Origin: Heligmosomoides polygyrus polygyrus
Lineage: Eukaryota; Nematoda; Chromadorea; Rhabditida; Heligmosomidae
Length of the DNA stretch: 64,000 nucleotides
Assembly (NCBI GenBank): GCA_947396885.1
Contig: OX377202.1
Coordinates: 14,136,001 to 14,200,000, forward strand
Direction of reading: 5' to 3'
The position numbers were made by a program, and so were the translations under genes. A model generated the notes under the pieces. That model saw nothing but the letters and a program-made list of their open reading frames with translations, was not told where the DNA came from and ran no database searches. Each line of letters begins with the position of its first letter. The stretch's first letter is position 1. Below are positions 1 to 11,179 of the stretch, in pieces.

Positions 1-401
1 ACTACCGGCGCTTGCTGTTCTCCCACGGCCAACCCTCTGATTATAAAACCTCGATCGGCGCGCCAGAAACTGGTACACATTAACTTAATATGCCGGGGCT
101 TTACGAAAAGAGGGGCTCGAATCTTATTGAAAACGTACCGCAAAGGAACGGCAGGAGTCAGCCCGATTAGCTTCGGATGTATCCATGCAAAATGGTAACA
201 ATACTCCACGGTATCAGTGAGGACCCACTGCTAGCCGGCCACCCGGCAACAAATTACCTCTTTTCATGCAGTGCATATCTGATAATGTGAATGCTGCTAT
301 TCAGAGGAGCCTTACACGAGCTCAGTTGCCAGCTAGTTAGAAATGAGCTCTATGATAAATACTGCATATCAGAAAAGTGCGTTATAACCCGCATGGTAAT
401 C
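1..401. other. No feature recognised
   Basis: I see no gene, repeat end or RNA signature before the TA that precedes the first mariner element. Confidence 0.4.
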
Positions 402-1291
402 TATTACGTTGTAACGAAATAAATGGCACTGAACCGCTGTAAATTTAAACAGTTAATATCTCAGCTTGTAGGCAAGTTTATTAATTGAAATAAAAACCTT
501 CTAATTCTACACATCGTTGCCAACGTGACACAAGCTTTTTTATCCCAGTAGCATAAAAATCGGAAGTTCTGGAATTGACGAAATCTTCGAAGGCACTTTC
601 GGCATCCTGTTGGTATTTGAATATTTTCCCTACCAAGAAGTCGCCAAGATGCTTGAAAAAATGGTAGTCTGTTGGGGAGAGGTCGGGAGAAAACGGAGGA
701 TGTGGTAGAGTTTCAATGCTCAGCTCATTCAATTTCTGCAACGTCATTCGTGCTACATGGGGGCGAGCATTGTCGTGCAGAAGGAGAACTCGCCTTGGGT
801 TTACCAAGGCCGGCCGGATATCCTTCAACTTTTTCATCATTTCTTCAATTTCAATGCAGTACTTCTCTGCGGTGATGGATTCACCGGGAGGGAGGAAGCT
901 GTGGTGAATAATTCCCAGCGAACACCACCATACTGTCACCATTACTTTCTTTTGGTGCAATTCCGGCTTCGCAAAAACCTTGGGGCTCTCATCGCTGTCC
1001 ACCCACTGTGCCGATCTTCGCCTGTTGTCGTACATTACCCATTTCTCGTCACAGGTTACGATGCGATCAAGGAATGGGTCCGTTCCGTTCCGTAGAAGCA
1101 GTGCGGACGAGATCTCAGTCGGTTCATTTGCTCCTCAGACAGCTCGTGAGGCACCCATCTTTCCAGCTTTTTGGTCTTTCCAGTTTCCTTCAGATGCTGG
1201 GAAGCTATGTTGTGACTGACGCCAAGAACTTTCGCTACCTCCCTGGTACCGTTGTGTGGATCCTCCTCTACCACATCTCTCAGCTTGTCCC

Positions 1292-1963
1292 GGGGGCAGA
1301 CATAACTCCGACGCCGCGCGAACCCCCTGGCGTCGCGCGCGGTGTGCGACGAAATTGGGCGAGTTGTCGCGGTCGGACTGCTCCTTCGGACAAGGACGGC
1401 TGGTGGTGTAGTACGCGCAATCATTGGGCGAACGCACAGGCTGAAGAAACTGGGAGGGATCTGATGCAAGACATTACTGCATTCGAACTTCCGAGTTTGG
1501 TAAAACATTGCTCTCGCTCTTTATGAGTCCGTTATAGCTAAGAAGGATAGCAAGCATAGGATTCTCAATCATTTATTAAGTCAAAAGTGATGCAAATTCA
1601 GTTTATCACAAAAGATTACAGGAAAAGCATCAAAATGTCGTCCACAACAGCACAGCAAAAGCTGTGCTGTTGTGGACGACATTTTGATGCTTGATTATTG
1701 GCAGCACTGGTGTGTTCTACCTTTACCGTGAACTGAGGTAGGCCTTTTTTGACGTAACTTCACATACACATGTCTTCTTACCAAAGCAAATACCCATTAT
1801 CGTCATTAGTTATTGATCGTGGGTCGTGGGTCTTGATTATTGGCGAAATTCCGTGCTCCGCGGCTAACCATGCGTCACCGAGCACATGCCCGCGTTTCAG
1901 CGCCGCTGCGTCGCACGCGGTTATCGTGCGACGTCGCGTTGGAGTTACGTCCTGGAGCCCAGA
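1292..1963. mobile_element. GC-rich TIR element (family A), inserted in mariner
   Basis: One end reads GGGGGCAGACATAACTCC and the other, inverted, reads GGCTCCAGGACGTAACTCC; they share TAACTCC next to CpG-rich DNA. The 7-bp sequence TTGTCCC flanks both sides (1285-1291 and 1964-1970), and the uninterrupted mariner at 22.2 kb has a single TTGTCC there. No coding sequence was seen, so it is probably non-autonomous. Relatives lie at 26467, 43684 and 61951. The superfamily is not clear from the sequence. Confidence 0.75.
1625..1692. repeat. Perfect 32-bp hairpin with 4-nt loop
   Basis: The arms 1625-1656 and 1661-1692 are exact reverse complements around the loop AAAA. It lies inside the family A insert. 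An exact palindrome this long suggests a recent template-switch duplication. Confidence 0.95.
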
Positions 1964-2460
1964 TTGTCCCCATCAACATCACTATGCCTCCCACGACCTT
2001 CATGTTCTTCCAAGCTCTCATCTCCATTCCGGAACTTCTGATGCCAACGATACGCCGTCCGAATTGTGGAACATCCTTGACCGAATGCGGCGTTGATCTT
2101 CTCGTCCGCCTCCTTAGCTGTAGTGCCCAGCTTGAATTCATACAAGTAAATGTCTCGGACTACCCTTTTGTCAATCTGCAAAAAAGTCAATAAAACTCTA
2201 AAGTTTTCCCACTTTTACATAGAAAATTTGGTACTCTTCGGTAGAGCAAAATTTGCGCTTCTAAATGATATGCCATATGTTACGGTTTGTTCTTGATCAA
2301 ACGCGTAAAGACGCGCCAAAAAATGGCGCGAGCCTGTGCCATTTAATTCGCTACAACCTATTAGGTGACTGTTCTCACCAAGGAACAATTCACCAGATTG
2401 AGTGTCGGGCTTGTAGTGAGACATACATCGGGGAAACGTGAAGAACGCTAGCGATTCGCG

Positions 2461-2776
2461 TAGGGCCGGGGCATACTTCTATCGCTGCGATGCCATCGCG
2501 GCGCACAATTCATGGCCATTCTGCCGCGCGCGGCTGAATAGTCGGATGAAACTTCGCCACGGCGGCCGTAACAGTGGCCAGCGGCATGCGCGATGGCTTT
2601 CCGCCCTCATCGCGAGCATGGCGTACTTTTTCGCGCCCCGCGCGGTGTTCGTCGCGCTTCCTTGCAGAGCGATGAGCGTGGCGACGAGCGTTGGGTTCTC
2701 CACATCTTTTCTCGTCGCTCTGCAAAACTCATCGCCGCGATTCCTTCGCGGCTACATGAAGCGTGCACGAGGCCTA
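2461..2776. repeat. GC-rich foldback repeat (family C), copy 1
   Basis: This CpG-rich block starts GGCCGGGGCATACTTC and ends with the rough inverse GAAGCGTGCACGAGGCC. Inside, CTTGCAGAGCGA and TCGCTCTGCAAA form a second inverted pair. The same block recurs at 42770-43085. Its composition differs strongly from the AT-rich surroundings. Open frames here on both strands reflect GC content and are not credible genes. Confidence 0.75.
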
Positions 2777-2777
2777 A

Positions 2778-2909
2778 GGCCCCGTTTATACTTCGACGCC
2801 GAGCGACGCGCCAAGTATGGTGCCCATATTGATTGAGGGACGCGAACGATCAATTTTGGCCACTTAACATGCCGTCGCGTCGCTCGGCGTCGGAAGTATA
2901 AACGGGGCC
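2778..2909. mobile_element. 132-bp MITE with TAA target duplication (PIF/Harbinger-like)
   Basis: The inverted ends GGCCCCGTTTATACTTC and GAAGTATAAACGGGGCC continue into GCCGAGCGACGCG on both sides. TAA flanks each end (2775-2777 and 2910-2912), and a 3-bp TAA/TTA duplication is typical of PIF/Harbinger elements. It sits at the end of the family C repeat. Confidence 0.75.
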
Positions 2910-3249
2910 TAAAGGAACATCTAGCAAGTAGAACGCGTGCAAACACGACTAAAGCCTAGGGAGGCATAAGGCGATTGAGCACGACGGTAACGACTTCGAC
3001 ATAAAGTGCGCAGTCCAGGCAGTTGAGACTGATATTTCGGCTAGGGAAGCATTGGAGGCGTTTTGGATTTTCGCAATCAATCCAAGAATGAACGACCGCC
3101 AAGGGCGTCCACATCATGACTCTATGTACAGTACGACTTGTCGTTTGTACTAAAATGTGAGTTGCAGAATGGAAGGGTGACGAGCAGACCGTTGTATCTT
3201 TCAAACGATATAAGTCTGCGGTAATCTTCATTCGCCTTGCTTACCATAG
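2910..3249. other. No feature recognised
   Basis: Unique-looking sequence between the MITE and the next mariner. No supported gene. Confidence 0.4.
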
Positions 3250-3251
3250 TA

Positions 3252-4164
3252 TTAGGGGGGGGGGCCAAAAGTAATGAGACAAAATGAAAAAAAATCTTTA
3301 TCTCCTTATAACTCAATTACAACTCAACGATGCTGAGGAGTGTATTTGCCATTAAGGGCAAGGACCTTGCTGCCATCGCTCAGCCAACTTCCCGATCCCA
3401 TCCTTTCAGAATTGCTTGAGCCTGGTGTTGATCAACTGCTCGATATGGTTGTCAAGGACTGCTTGGGTTTTTGTGTCCCTTCCGACTAGGAAGTCCTGTA
3501 GGCTCAAGTAGTAGTGGTAGTTGCATGGAGAGATGTCCAGCGAATACGGTGTGTGAGGCATGTGAACGGAGCCCAGCTGGCCAAGCTTATCCGTGCTTAC
3601 TTGTTCCCGATGGGGTACGGCGTTGTCGAAGAGGAGAACCTTCTTGAAGCGCTGCGAATGAATAAGAGCGAGTCGCCGGCCCATCTCCTCTATTTCGTTC
3701 ACCATGGCCTTGGAGTTCATCGCGGTGCTCTTGGGAAACAGCCTCCGGTAAACCGTTCCATGAGCGCAGACCCAAAGGCTCTGAAGGTGCTTCTCGCCAT
3801 GAACATCTCGTCGAACGAAGGTCGGTAACAGATCACGAGGCCTCACCCAGACTCGCTGCTTGGCAGGGTTAAGGTAGAAGACGTACTTCTCATCTTGCGT
3901 GAATATTGAGGACAGGCTGCTCGGGGTTGGGAATTGGGGGAGATATGCACGACACAGGTCGACTCGTCAGACTGGGGTTTCGGCATGAGACAGGCTGGGG
4001 TTTTTGGCATGCTTCTGGAAAGGGCGGAAGTGGTAGCTTTTCAGATGGGCTTCAGTAAGTAGCATACAAACATACAAATACGACAAGCACGAATCCAGAC
4101 TCCAGCCACGAAATATATGGACACAGCATAGGGTGTCTCATTACTTTTGCCCCCCCCCCCCTAA
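3252..4164 (-). mobile_element. Internally deleted mariner-like element with G/C-tract ends
   Basis: The left end is TTAGGGGGGGGGG followed by GCCAAAAGTAATGAGACA. The right end is the inverse, TGTCTCATTACTTTTGCC followed by a C tract and CTAA. TA flanks both ends (3250-3251 and 4165-4166). At 913 bp it is shorter than a usual 1.2-1.3 kb mariner. It keeps the catalytic half of the transposase and has lost most of the N-terminal half. Confidence 0.85.
3406..3915 (-). pseudogene. Mariner-like transposase C-terminal half, third catalytic Asp changed
   Basis: Motifs read VLLFDNAVPH (second catalytic Asp), then 34 residues later SPCNYHYY where the family has SP-x-DYH. The third catalytic Asp is therefore Asn. 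LQDFLVG follows, as in other mariner C-termini. The N-terminal DNA-binding domain was not found. The changed acidic residue and the deletion both argue that the protein is inactive. Confidence 0.8.
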
Positions 4165-4440
4165 TAGAGTGTTGGACTGCAAATCGTGAGTTTTCCCTCT
4201 TTGCGTGAGGTTTTGTGGGCCTCCCCTACGGTGTCGGAACCGTTAGAGCGGTTGAGGCCCTTAGTGGGGTATCTTGACAGTGCATTTTGACATATTGCAC
4301 CATCTTCAGGCCTCTGAAAACGACGACCGCGTCGAAATTTCAAGCCGTACAATGAAAGTTCCACCATAGAAACCTCGTTCGGCACACAAGAGCCTAATAA
4401 ACACTAATTCTATGCATGCGTTGACTGGCATACATATGTA
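4165..4440. other. Spacer between two mariners
   Basis: No gene or repeat recognised. A TA target site sits at each end. Confidence 0.4.
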
Positions 4441-4699
4441 TTAGATTGCCCGGAAAGTTCTCAGCGTTTTGAGTGCTTCACTTTGAACTACCATAACATT
4501 CTCAAATCTTATCTTAATCTTAGCCAAAATGAGCACAGTTCCAATCAGCACACTTTTGCAAACCGGCCACCTGTTGACTTTTCCATCAGCGGAAAAAAAA
4601 TTAGGTGGTCGAAATTCGACAAAATCCACGAGAGCTGTTTTGGCTTGGTCCTGGAGGGTTTTACCAGTTAGAAAGTTCTGAAAGTGTTTGAAAAGGTGT

Positions 4700-5494
4700 A
4701 GTCAGTTGGAGAAAGGTCTGGAGAACATGGCGGGTGAGGCAGACCTTCAGGTCTTAATTAGTTCAACTTTCGAATAGTGAATTGTGAAACAAGTGGGCGG
4801 GTTATCGTACAAAAAAGGATCAGAGCTCTTCTGCTGACCAAAGTTGGCACAATTTTCGGTGCATTTCGTCGACTTTCTTCCATAGGACTCTGCCGTGATC
4901 GTTTGGCCTGGTGCCAAAAAGTTATAATGGAGTACACCAGCCGCCGAGCACCAGACCTCTACCTTTTCTTGGTGGAGGTTCGACTTTGGAAAATGCCTTG
5001 GAGGTTCATCGGCGTCTGTCTACTGTTCTGAACGTTTCGCGTCATTATACAGAATCCATTTCCATCACAAGTGACGACTCTATTCAAAAACGGGTCAGTT
5101 TTGTTGCGTAAAAGAAGAGAAGAAAAAATCTCGAAACGTGACAATTTCGCCGCTCACTCAATCGTGGGGCACACACTTTTCGAGCTTTTCACCTTCCCAA
5201 GGTCTTTCAAGGCATCCGCAACAGCAGTTTTACTGACATCCAACTCTTCCGCGATCCCGCGAATTGTATGGGATGGTTCAGCTTCCACCAGTTCCTTCAA
5301 CTCGTCGTCCAGGATTGCGCTAGGTCGATCGTGCGGGGGTCATCTTTGAGGCTGAAATCTCCGGCACGAAATTTACTGAACCACTGGCGGGCACTGCTTT
5401 CTCCAACAATATTAAGCTCCCACACTTGATTGGTTTTTCGAGCTGTCTCGGCTGCGAATTGTCCCAATTCCTCCCATACGACTCTGGCACCCAT
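4700..5494 (-). pseudogene. Mariner transposase, heavily decayed
   Basis: The N-terminal region reads AAETARKTNQVW and then SARQWFSKFRAGDFSLKDDPR, the mariner helix-turn-helix region. Further on, LLLRNKTDPFLNRVVTCDGN corresponds to the stretch before the first catalytic Asp (TCDEKW in the family), with the following residues altered. Downstream frames are scrambled. The start is lost where the SINE fragment joins. Confidence 0.75.
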
Positions 5495-5617
5495 TCACCG
5501 ATCCCGGAGGGATGGAAGGCTTGGTTGGCCTGTGCGGGAAATCCGAACAAAGAACCTGGTATCGGGTGCAGGCGAAGGCCGGCGCCTCCTCCGACTGCGC
5601 TCCACGCGCCCTCTCAT
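5494..5617 (-). mobile_element. SINE fragment (tRNA-related half) inside mariner
   Basis: Read on the - strand it begins with the SINE head (gcgtggagcgcagtcggagg), runs through the B-box-like segment and stops near the middle of the SINE. The 3' half and tail are missing. It lies within the mariner boundaries, so it arrived after the mariner. Confidence 0.8.
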
Positions 5618-5800
5618 ACGGCATACTTCAATAAACTCTTCAAAAGCAGAAATATAAAACAACGTGAAAACATAGGTTATTTAGTCAGATGGAGAAGAGA
5701 AAGCAGCATTAATGCGCAATGAAGGTTGAATTTTTACTTAATAATAGGCGAATGAAAAATTGCAACGCAAAACGCTGAGAACTTTCCGGACAACCAAATA

Positions 5801-6957
5801 TCTTCCTGGAACCGGTTACACTTGACCACCTCGACGATTCCGTCAAAAGTCTAATCTCTACTTCGTAAATTCTTGAAATGACCTCAACTACTTCAGCCCC
5901 TTCAGAGTATGAGGTTTAGATTCATCTGCTTCAAAATTTAAGCGTTGCTAAGCTATGACGACTTGCGGTTCTCGTTGCCTAGCTGTGAACGCCGTCGGCC
6001 GGCATTTCCTTTGATAGACCTAGTGCAGTTGCACTATCGTGACAGCGTACTGAGCCTTCTCGTCTCACATGTCCTATTTAGTTAGTGTCATTGAAGTAAA
6101 GAAGTAATTGAAATCTACAGCTTGCTTGATTTACAGCACCTTGTACTTCGTTAGAGGCGTTTCCTTCTCAAACTTGGAGTAAGCGCCAAGACCACTTTTC
6201 AAAGCTAGCACAGTATTGCAGACATTTCGCTGTAACCGCAATCCTAGAAGCCATCAGAAGGACCACTTAGCTAACCCTCAACAACCTTTAGCCTGGGGAA
6301 TTTTCACATTATATAAGCTTAGTGATGCTTCCCAACCCCACCCCCCCCCCCCCGCCCCGGTGATGTCTGGTTATCCGACACGGAACGACGCCATTTCTCC
6401 ATTACATCCTAGTGCACTTCCTTGATTCTTCGCCTTCTGTGGACATATTTCTCTGCACAGGTCGCCATTGTTTTGAGATTCATGATCAGTTGCGCCGTAA
6501 ACCATTCCTTAAAGGGTTACTCAAGCACCCTAGTTCTGCCTAAATCATTGAGTCTGATTCGAATAATACTGTGCTCTACCCCTGCGATCATTCATTTCTA
6601 TTCAACTCCACTTCTTCATATTAACCTGCAGATACTAATTGCGAAATCCTTTTAGGATTTTACCAAATGTCGTTGTTCATTCCTAACTCTTAAACCTATG
6701 ATGCTATTATATTCATTAACAGGTCTGGTGGCTAAATTCTGGTAGTTAAATTTTAGCGAGTTAAAAAAAACTTTCTTCGCAAATTTTCTTTGAAATACTG
6801 CTACATAGCTACATGCAGTTAGCCACGTCCTAAATAAAAATTAAAAACCTTTCATGTACAAACGCGTCAAAATTGACATTTTCGAAGCAAACTCTAATAT
6901 TTCAGTCTTTTTCTCTTTTATTTCTAAATTTAGCAATTTAATTAAATTTCCTAACTT
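5801..6957. other. No gene recognised; poly-C tract
   Basis: A C run interrupted by one A lies near 6334-6353. Otherwise I see AT-rich sequence without convincing coding or repeat signals. Confidence 0.4.
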
Positions 6958-6958
6958 T

Positions 6959-7254
6959 AATGGGCCCGTGTAGTGCAGTCGAAGGAGGCGCCGACTGTCG
7001 CCTGCACCCGATACTATGTTCCTGGTTCGGATTTCCAGCACAGACCAACCAAGCCTTCCATCCCTCCGGGGTCGGTTAATTGGTACCAGACTTGTCTGGG
7101 AAGGATAGAGCGCTGACTTGTTCATCGGCTGGCCACCGCAAGTCATTGTATGGCCGAATACGTATTCAAAACGCCTCCACGATATCCCGTAGAAGTAGAA
7201 TGCGTGGCGCATCCCAAAAGGGATTGAGTAACGCCGTCCTTTATCCCCCACTAT
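6959..7254 (+). mobile_element. tRNA-derived SINE, near full length
   Basis: The head gtgtagtgcagtcgaaggag is followed by a B-box-like GGTTCGGATTTCC and the conserved body (GGTCGGTTAATTGGTACCAG, ATCGGCTGGCCACCGCAAG). It ends with gtcctttatccc, a short TATCC tail. The open frames of about 65-136 residues on both strands here are repeat artefacts. Confidence 0.85.
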
Positions 7255-7295
7255 TCCAGCAATATATTAACAATTAGAAAATTATGTAGGAAAAA

Positions 7296-8114
7296 GAAAC
7301 ATAAAAAATTTCAAACATAAACTTTCCTGAAAAATTTTTTCGTAGGAAGATCCTACCATGTTGTGAGATGTCGCGGGCATAACGCTGCCCGTGCCAACAG
7401 GTGACGCTGACGTGTGATGACACGTGGCTGCGTACGACACGGCGAACCTCACGGCATGTGGTAGGTCAGGAAGCGGTCCGGCAGGATATTGGACGTTTCT
7501 CCTTTTCCATTTCTTTTCTTTTTAAGGTGTTTTTTCTTCGCCCCGAACCCCGAGAATAGGACGCCATGGCCGCTACGGGTTTCGTATTCTTCCCTAGGCC
7601 TTCTGACCATTATGTTATTCGAGATGGATGATCTTCCTCACCGTGATCCTCAAAAAATCGATAATATCGATCGATGACGATTGGTCGACTTCAGATTCGT
7701 GTTCAGCGACCTCGATTACCCCCAGGACCGAAGTTTCATGCCGGTTGAACGTGATCCTCAAAAAATCGATAATATCTATCGGTATCGATTGGTCGACTTC
7801 AGATTCGTGTTTAGCGACCTCGATTACCCCCAGGGCTGAAGTTCTGTACCGCCGACGTGTTCGGGACGTCTGCGGCTCGCCATGCACGGTCGCCGACGTG
7901 TTCATTCTTATCCTGACGCGTTCTTCGCTGAATACATCGTAAACTTGGGTGATCCGCCGCCGGGGTTTCAGTTCGCTGGCATTCGCCCATTGTTAAGCTG
8001 AAAGAAAACCCGGCTGGCATACGCCGCACTGTCCTATGCATATCTTGGCTTCAGTCCCCTTTGCCGTGACTGACAACGTGACCGGCGGATTAAGCGAATT
8101 ATATATAGTAAGAT
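7296..8114 (+). repeat. Dispersed repeat family D, copy 1
   Basis: The left part (7296-7510, including cgacatctcacaacatg on the other strand) recurs inverted at 53750-54000. The right part (7855-8114, ending ttatatatagtaagat) recurs at 32500-32852. The middle holds a tandem duplication. No transposase or RT was seen, so the class is unknown. Confidence 0.7.
7643..7858. repeat. 108-bp tandem duplication (2 copies)
   Basis: Units start at 7643 and 7751 with GTGATCCTCAAAAAATCGAT. The 108-bp unit is a multiple of three, so a - strand frame (7615-7905) stays open through both, giving a repeated LGVIEVAxHESEVDQS-type segment. Related single units lie near 54462 and 54951. Whether any protein is made is unknown. 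Confidence 0.85.
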
Positions 8115-10790
8115 TTCTCGCCTACACCATGCCTCAAGCACACCGCCAAAATCCTTATAAAGTTTTATTCATCGAAAAGAATTATTTTGAGGGTATTTTG
8201 AAGTTTATTCCAGAATTTATAACACTGAGATCCTCGTAGCCTTGCAAAAGAAAACACGCCATACGCATATCATCATTTATCACCCTTGAGAAATATTTAC
8301 ACTGTTAAATAATTCCACAGGCTGACGTAAGACATCCAGAAAATTCTGCTTTTTCATTCTTTGCAATACAACTAAAATCTCTTTTTTCTAAAATTGTAAG
8401 CATTTTAAAAATAAAATAAGATAAAACTTCTATCGCTGCATTCTTTTTTCAAGAAAAGTTGTAACAAATTTTTGAAATGGAAACTTATTATTACCTTACC
8501 AGAGAGTCGCTCGGCTACTCCGTTGAATTCCTTTAGTTGAACTTAAGGGGTTTTTTTTTTCAAATTGACTTAACGAATTTTACGCACAATGGAAAAGGGA
8601 ATCGCTAAGTAAGCGGTATTAAATAAAGACATAAGTACTTCATGGGTCTGTAGGGTGACGTCAAGAAGTTGCTTAGAAAGCATGGGTTCAGCCATGCATC
8701 CTATTCTGTCCTTTATATTCCAACATACCTAAAAGGTGGGTAATTTTTAGCACTTTTTTAGTTAGAGTACTTCTTTGATAATTCAGGCGGCAAATTTTGT
8801 CTGAATGCTGGCCATTCTAGATTCACTTCACTCGCATTAGCCTTCAGCAGAGCATTCTACGGCATCCTCAGAGCTCCCGTATCGTCTCTCCCTCTATAGA
8901 ATCGGTTCTAAGGAATGGTAGACCGGTTGTCCTGGTGTGAGGGAACGCCTTTCGACAGGTTCGCTAACTAGTTCATATCCATTCGTGCTATATCTACAAC
9001 CTGTTTCGCCTGCTATTGCTGAGATCAGTAATCTTCTCGCCTTATCGCAACCTATTTTTTCTTAGCTAACAACCGTAGCATTATTAATGATTTTTAAAAT
9101 ATAAGAAGATCGTATAGAGTCAGTACCTTCTACTTATTTTTGGACCTGTATTTTGAGTTGGGCGGTGAAAAATCGAAGAAAAAACAGCATTTGATCTTTG
9201 AATAATTGAATTGCAGTTCAAAACAGAAAGATTAGGCTGGTTGAGGACTGAGTTAGGATTGAGGATGTTTAAATACTTTTAGCCATAAGTCTTTATCTGT
9301 GCTTCATTTTTTGTTTAAACTTGCTATGTCCTCTTCTCCGATTCATTTTTTGGTTAAAATTTTAGTCTTAAACCTGCATTTTCTGCTATGATGCTATACT
9401 TTATTGCTATGTTCGAGTTCGGCGTTTCTCTACATCACCTACCAATAGATCCTCATTCTATTCAAGCTCACTGAATCATTTCTGGACTTATGAACTGATT
9501 AGCATTTACGATGTCGAGCAAAAAATTTTTAAGCGTTTCCGTCGAGCTTTATTTTGAGCAATTTTGCAAAAAAAAAAGCTGCTCGGGAATCCCTACTGCA
9601 TAATATTGCATAAATCGCCTTCGATTCCTTCGAAACCACAGTTCCATTGCTGGTACATTTGCTGCTGCGTAGTTAGCAGAACGTTTTCGGACCATCTACA
9701 TAGTTTTCAAAAATTGGAAAAGATTTCAGAAATCTCCATTCCCATTTGTGCCATCGGTCAACCTTTAACTAAAGCGATTTCATCTAATATCATCGCCAAG
9801 TTATTTCATTTAGGAAACTATGATCATCCTTGGAAATAACCTCATTAGGCCTTTTTTAAGCTCCATGTTGTCTTTCTCATAGGCGCTTTAAAGTGCTTCC
9901 TTCGAGTGAGTAAAATGCTTTTTGATGTGATTGTTTTAAGTCAGAAGACAAGGGAACGGCGAAAATTTGCAGTACGACCCAGAAATATGAATCAACGAAA
10001 TTTTCGTTTTTATAAATGTTTTAGAAAATAATCAAATCAAACATCAAATAGTCCATTCGACGGTTTTTTAAACGTTTTTTACGAGAGTAGCTTGTAACCC
10101 ACGCCTGAATAAATAATTAAATGATATGCTCGAAAAAACGAAACGTAAGCCCTTTTAAATGAAGATTCGCGTGAAATCCTCGTGTGCTACAGCATGTAGC
10201 TAACAATTATATAAGACAAGCCTTTATGTTGATGTATGTGAAAACGAACTCGGAAGTTGGACATTTCAAAAAGCGTTATACTTTCCACAGCTGAGTAATT
10301 ATTTAGATGTCGGAGCGATGACACACTGTTGTTGTTCACATTTGTTTGATATTTTGGACTCCTTTCCTAGAGTAATTTGAACCAACGGAACCAAACACTT
10401 TCAAACTTGCCCTTGCAGACACGGTTTCTTCAATATCTTTCGGCTCTTACACCTCCCCAAAAAGTGAACGCTCCAGGCTACTCCTCTGAGATGATGTACA
10501 TCGCTTCAATGGGTTTTGTGCTCTGCAGTTGTTCAGCGTAATTCTGGTGGTTCCGCAGTGGTTTCATCAGCCGCGGCGCAAGCAGCACTGCGCGCTATAT
10601 TTGCCGGAAGTCGTTCTATTAGAAAAGCCTCATTTTTTTTCGGAGAATGTAGGCATGTAGTCGGCAGAAATCACTGCGATGCCATCCAATGTTTGAGGAG
10701 CGACCAGGCCAACCTAGCATTAGACCGCTTCCTTGTCCGTGAATTGGTACCATATTATCCTTAAGATGTGAAATGACTTAATTCCTTTCT
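8115..10790. other. AT-rich stretch without recognised genes
   Basis: No RNA, TIR or coding family was recognised across 2.7 kb. An open frame at 10516-10764 (+, 82 codons, Ala/Ser-rich start) matches nothing I know and could be an exon or chance. Confidence 0.4.
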
Positions 10791-10974
10791 GGGGCCGGAC
10801 TCATTGACGACTTACGAAGAATCAACGGCGAAGTAGCAGCCGAAATTCCTGAAAAAAAAACGTGAATTAACGCGGCTTGTCAACAGGCGACTCGGTGAAA
10901 TGTTGGCGTTATCAGGAATTTCAGCTGCAATTTCTCTGTCAAATCTCAGCAAGTCGTTGATGAAGCTGGTCCCT
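10791..10974. mobile_element. Hairpin MITE (family B), copy 1
   Basis: The ends GGGGCCGGACTCATTGACGA and TCGTTGATGAAGCTGGTCCC are inverted. Inside, GCAGCCGAAATTCCTGA pairs with TCAGGAATTTCAGCTGC. Four relatives lie in this window with ends of the type GGGGCCGGATTCAT. No coding capacity. Confidence 0.75.
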
Positions 10975-11179
10975 GGTTGCTCTCCAAAAATCAGTAAAGA
11001 TATCCAATAAATTGCAAAGGGCTGCGGTAATTAATCCTCGTTTGGCACCTATTTTAACTCTACGCGTCTGTCTCAAAACCAGGACAGTTAGGAATTGAAA
11101 GTTTATGAAGTTTGTGGAACTTTGCTGCTCGATTTAGAAATTGGTTGAATACTAAAATTGTTCTGCATGTACTCCTACA

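Larger units (their letters stand above)
481..2190 (-). pseudogene. Mariner transposase (DD34D), interrupted and frameshifted
   Basis: The N-terminal part (2190 down to about 1965) has the mariner helix-turn-helix region, including FGQGCSTIRTAYRWHQKF. The frame is then broken by the GC-rich insert. It resumes near 1290 with DVVEEDPHNGTREVAKVLGVS and WVPHELSEEQ, and shifts frame again near 1100. The last frame carries all three catalytic acidic positions: CDEKW near 1045, HDNARPH, and SPTDYH 34 residues after the second Asp. It ends at 481. The catalytic half looks well preserved, but no full-length protein can be made. This enzyme family cuts and pastes its own element at TA sites in the nucleus. 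Confidence 0.9.
404..2361 (-). mobile_element. Mariner transposon, split by a second element
   Basis: The left end reads TTACGTTGTAACGAAATAAA and the right end is its diverged inverted copy (AATTCGCTACAACCTA). A TA lies on each side (402-403 and 2362-2363), as expected for a mariner target duplication. The element is 1958 bp. A near-identical relative at 21327-22610 is 1284 bp, and the difference matches a 672-bp insert at 1292-1963. The transposase lies on the - strand. The element is dead: the insert separates the N-terminal DNA-binding part from the catalytic part. Confidence 0.9.
4441..5798 (-). mobile_element. Mariner element carrying a SINE fragment
   Basis: The left end reads TTAGATTGCCCGGAAAGTTC and the right end is the inverse, GAACTTTCCGGACAACCAAA. 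Both continue into CAGCGTTTTG or its complement. TA flanks at 4439-4440 and 5799-5800. The element is 1358 bp including about 125 bp of SINE at its transposase N-terminal end. The TIRs are about 27 bp. Confidence 0.88.

Noticed and set aside
757..1526. Large + strand frames (112 and 172 codons)
   Set aside because: They are antisense shadows of the mariner transposase on the - strand.
2438..2836. 132-codon protein on the + strand
   Set aside because: It lies in the GC-rich foldback repeat, has overlapping open frames on the other strand, and its relative at 42747 differs by frame-changing indels.
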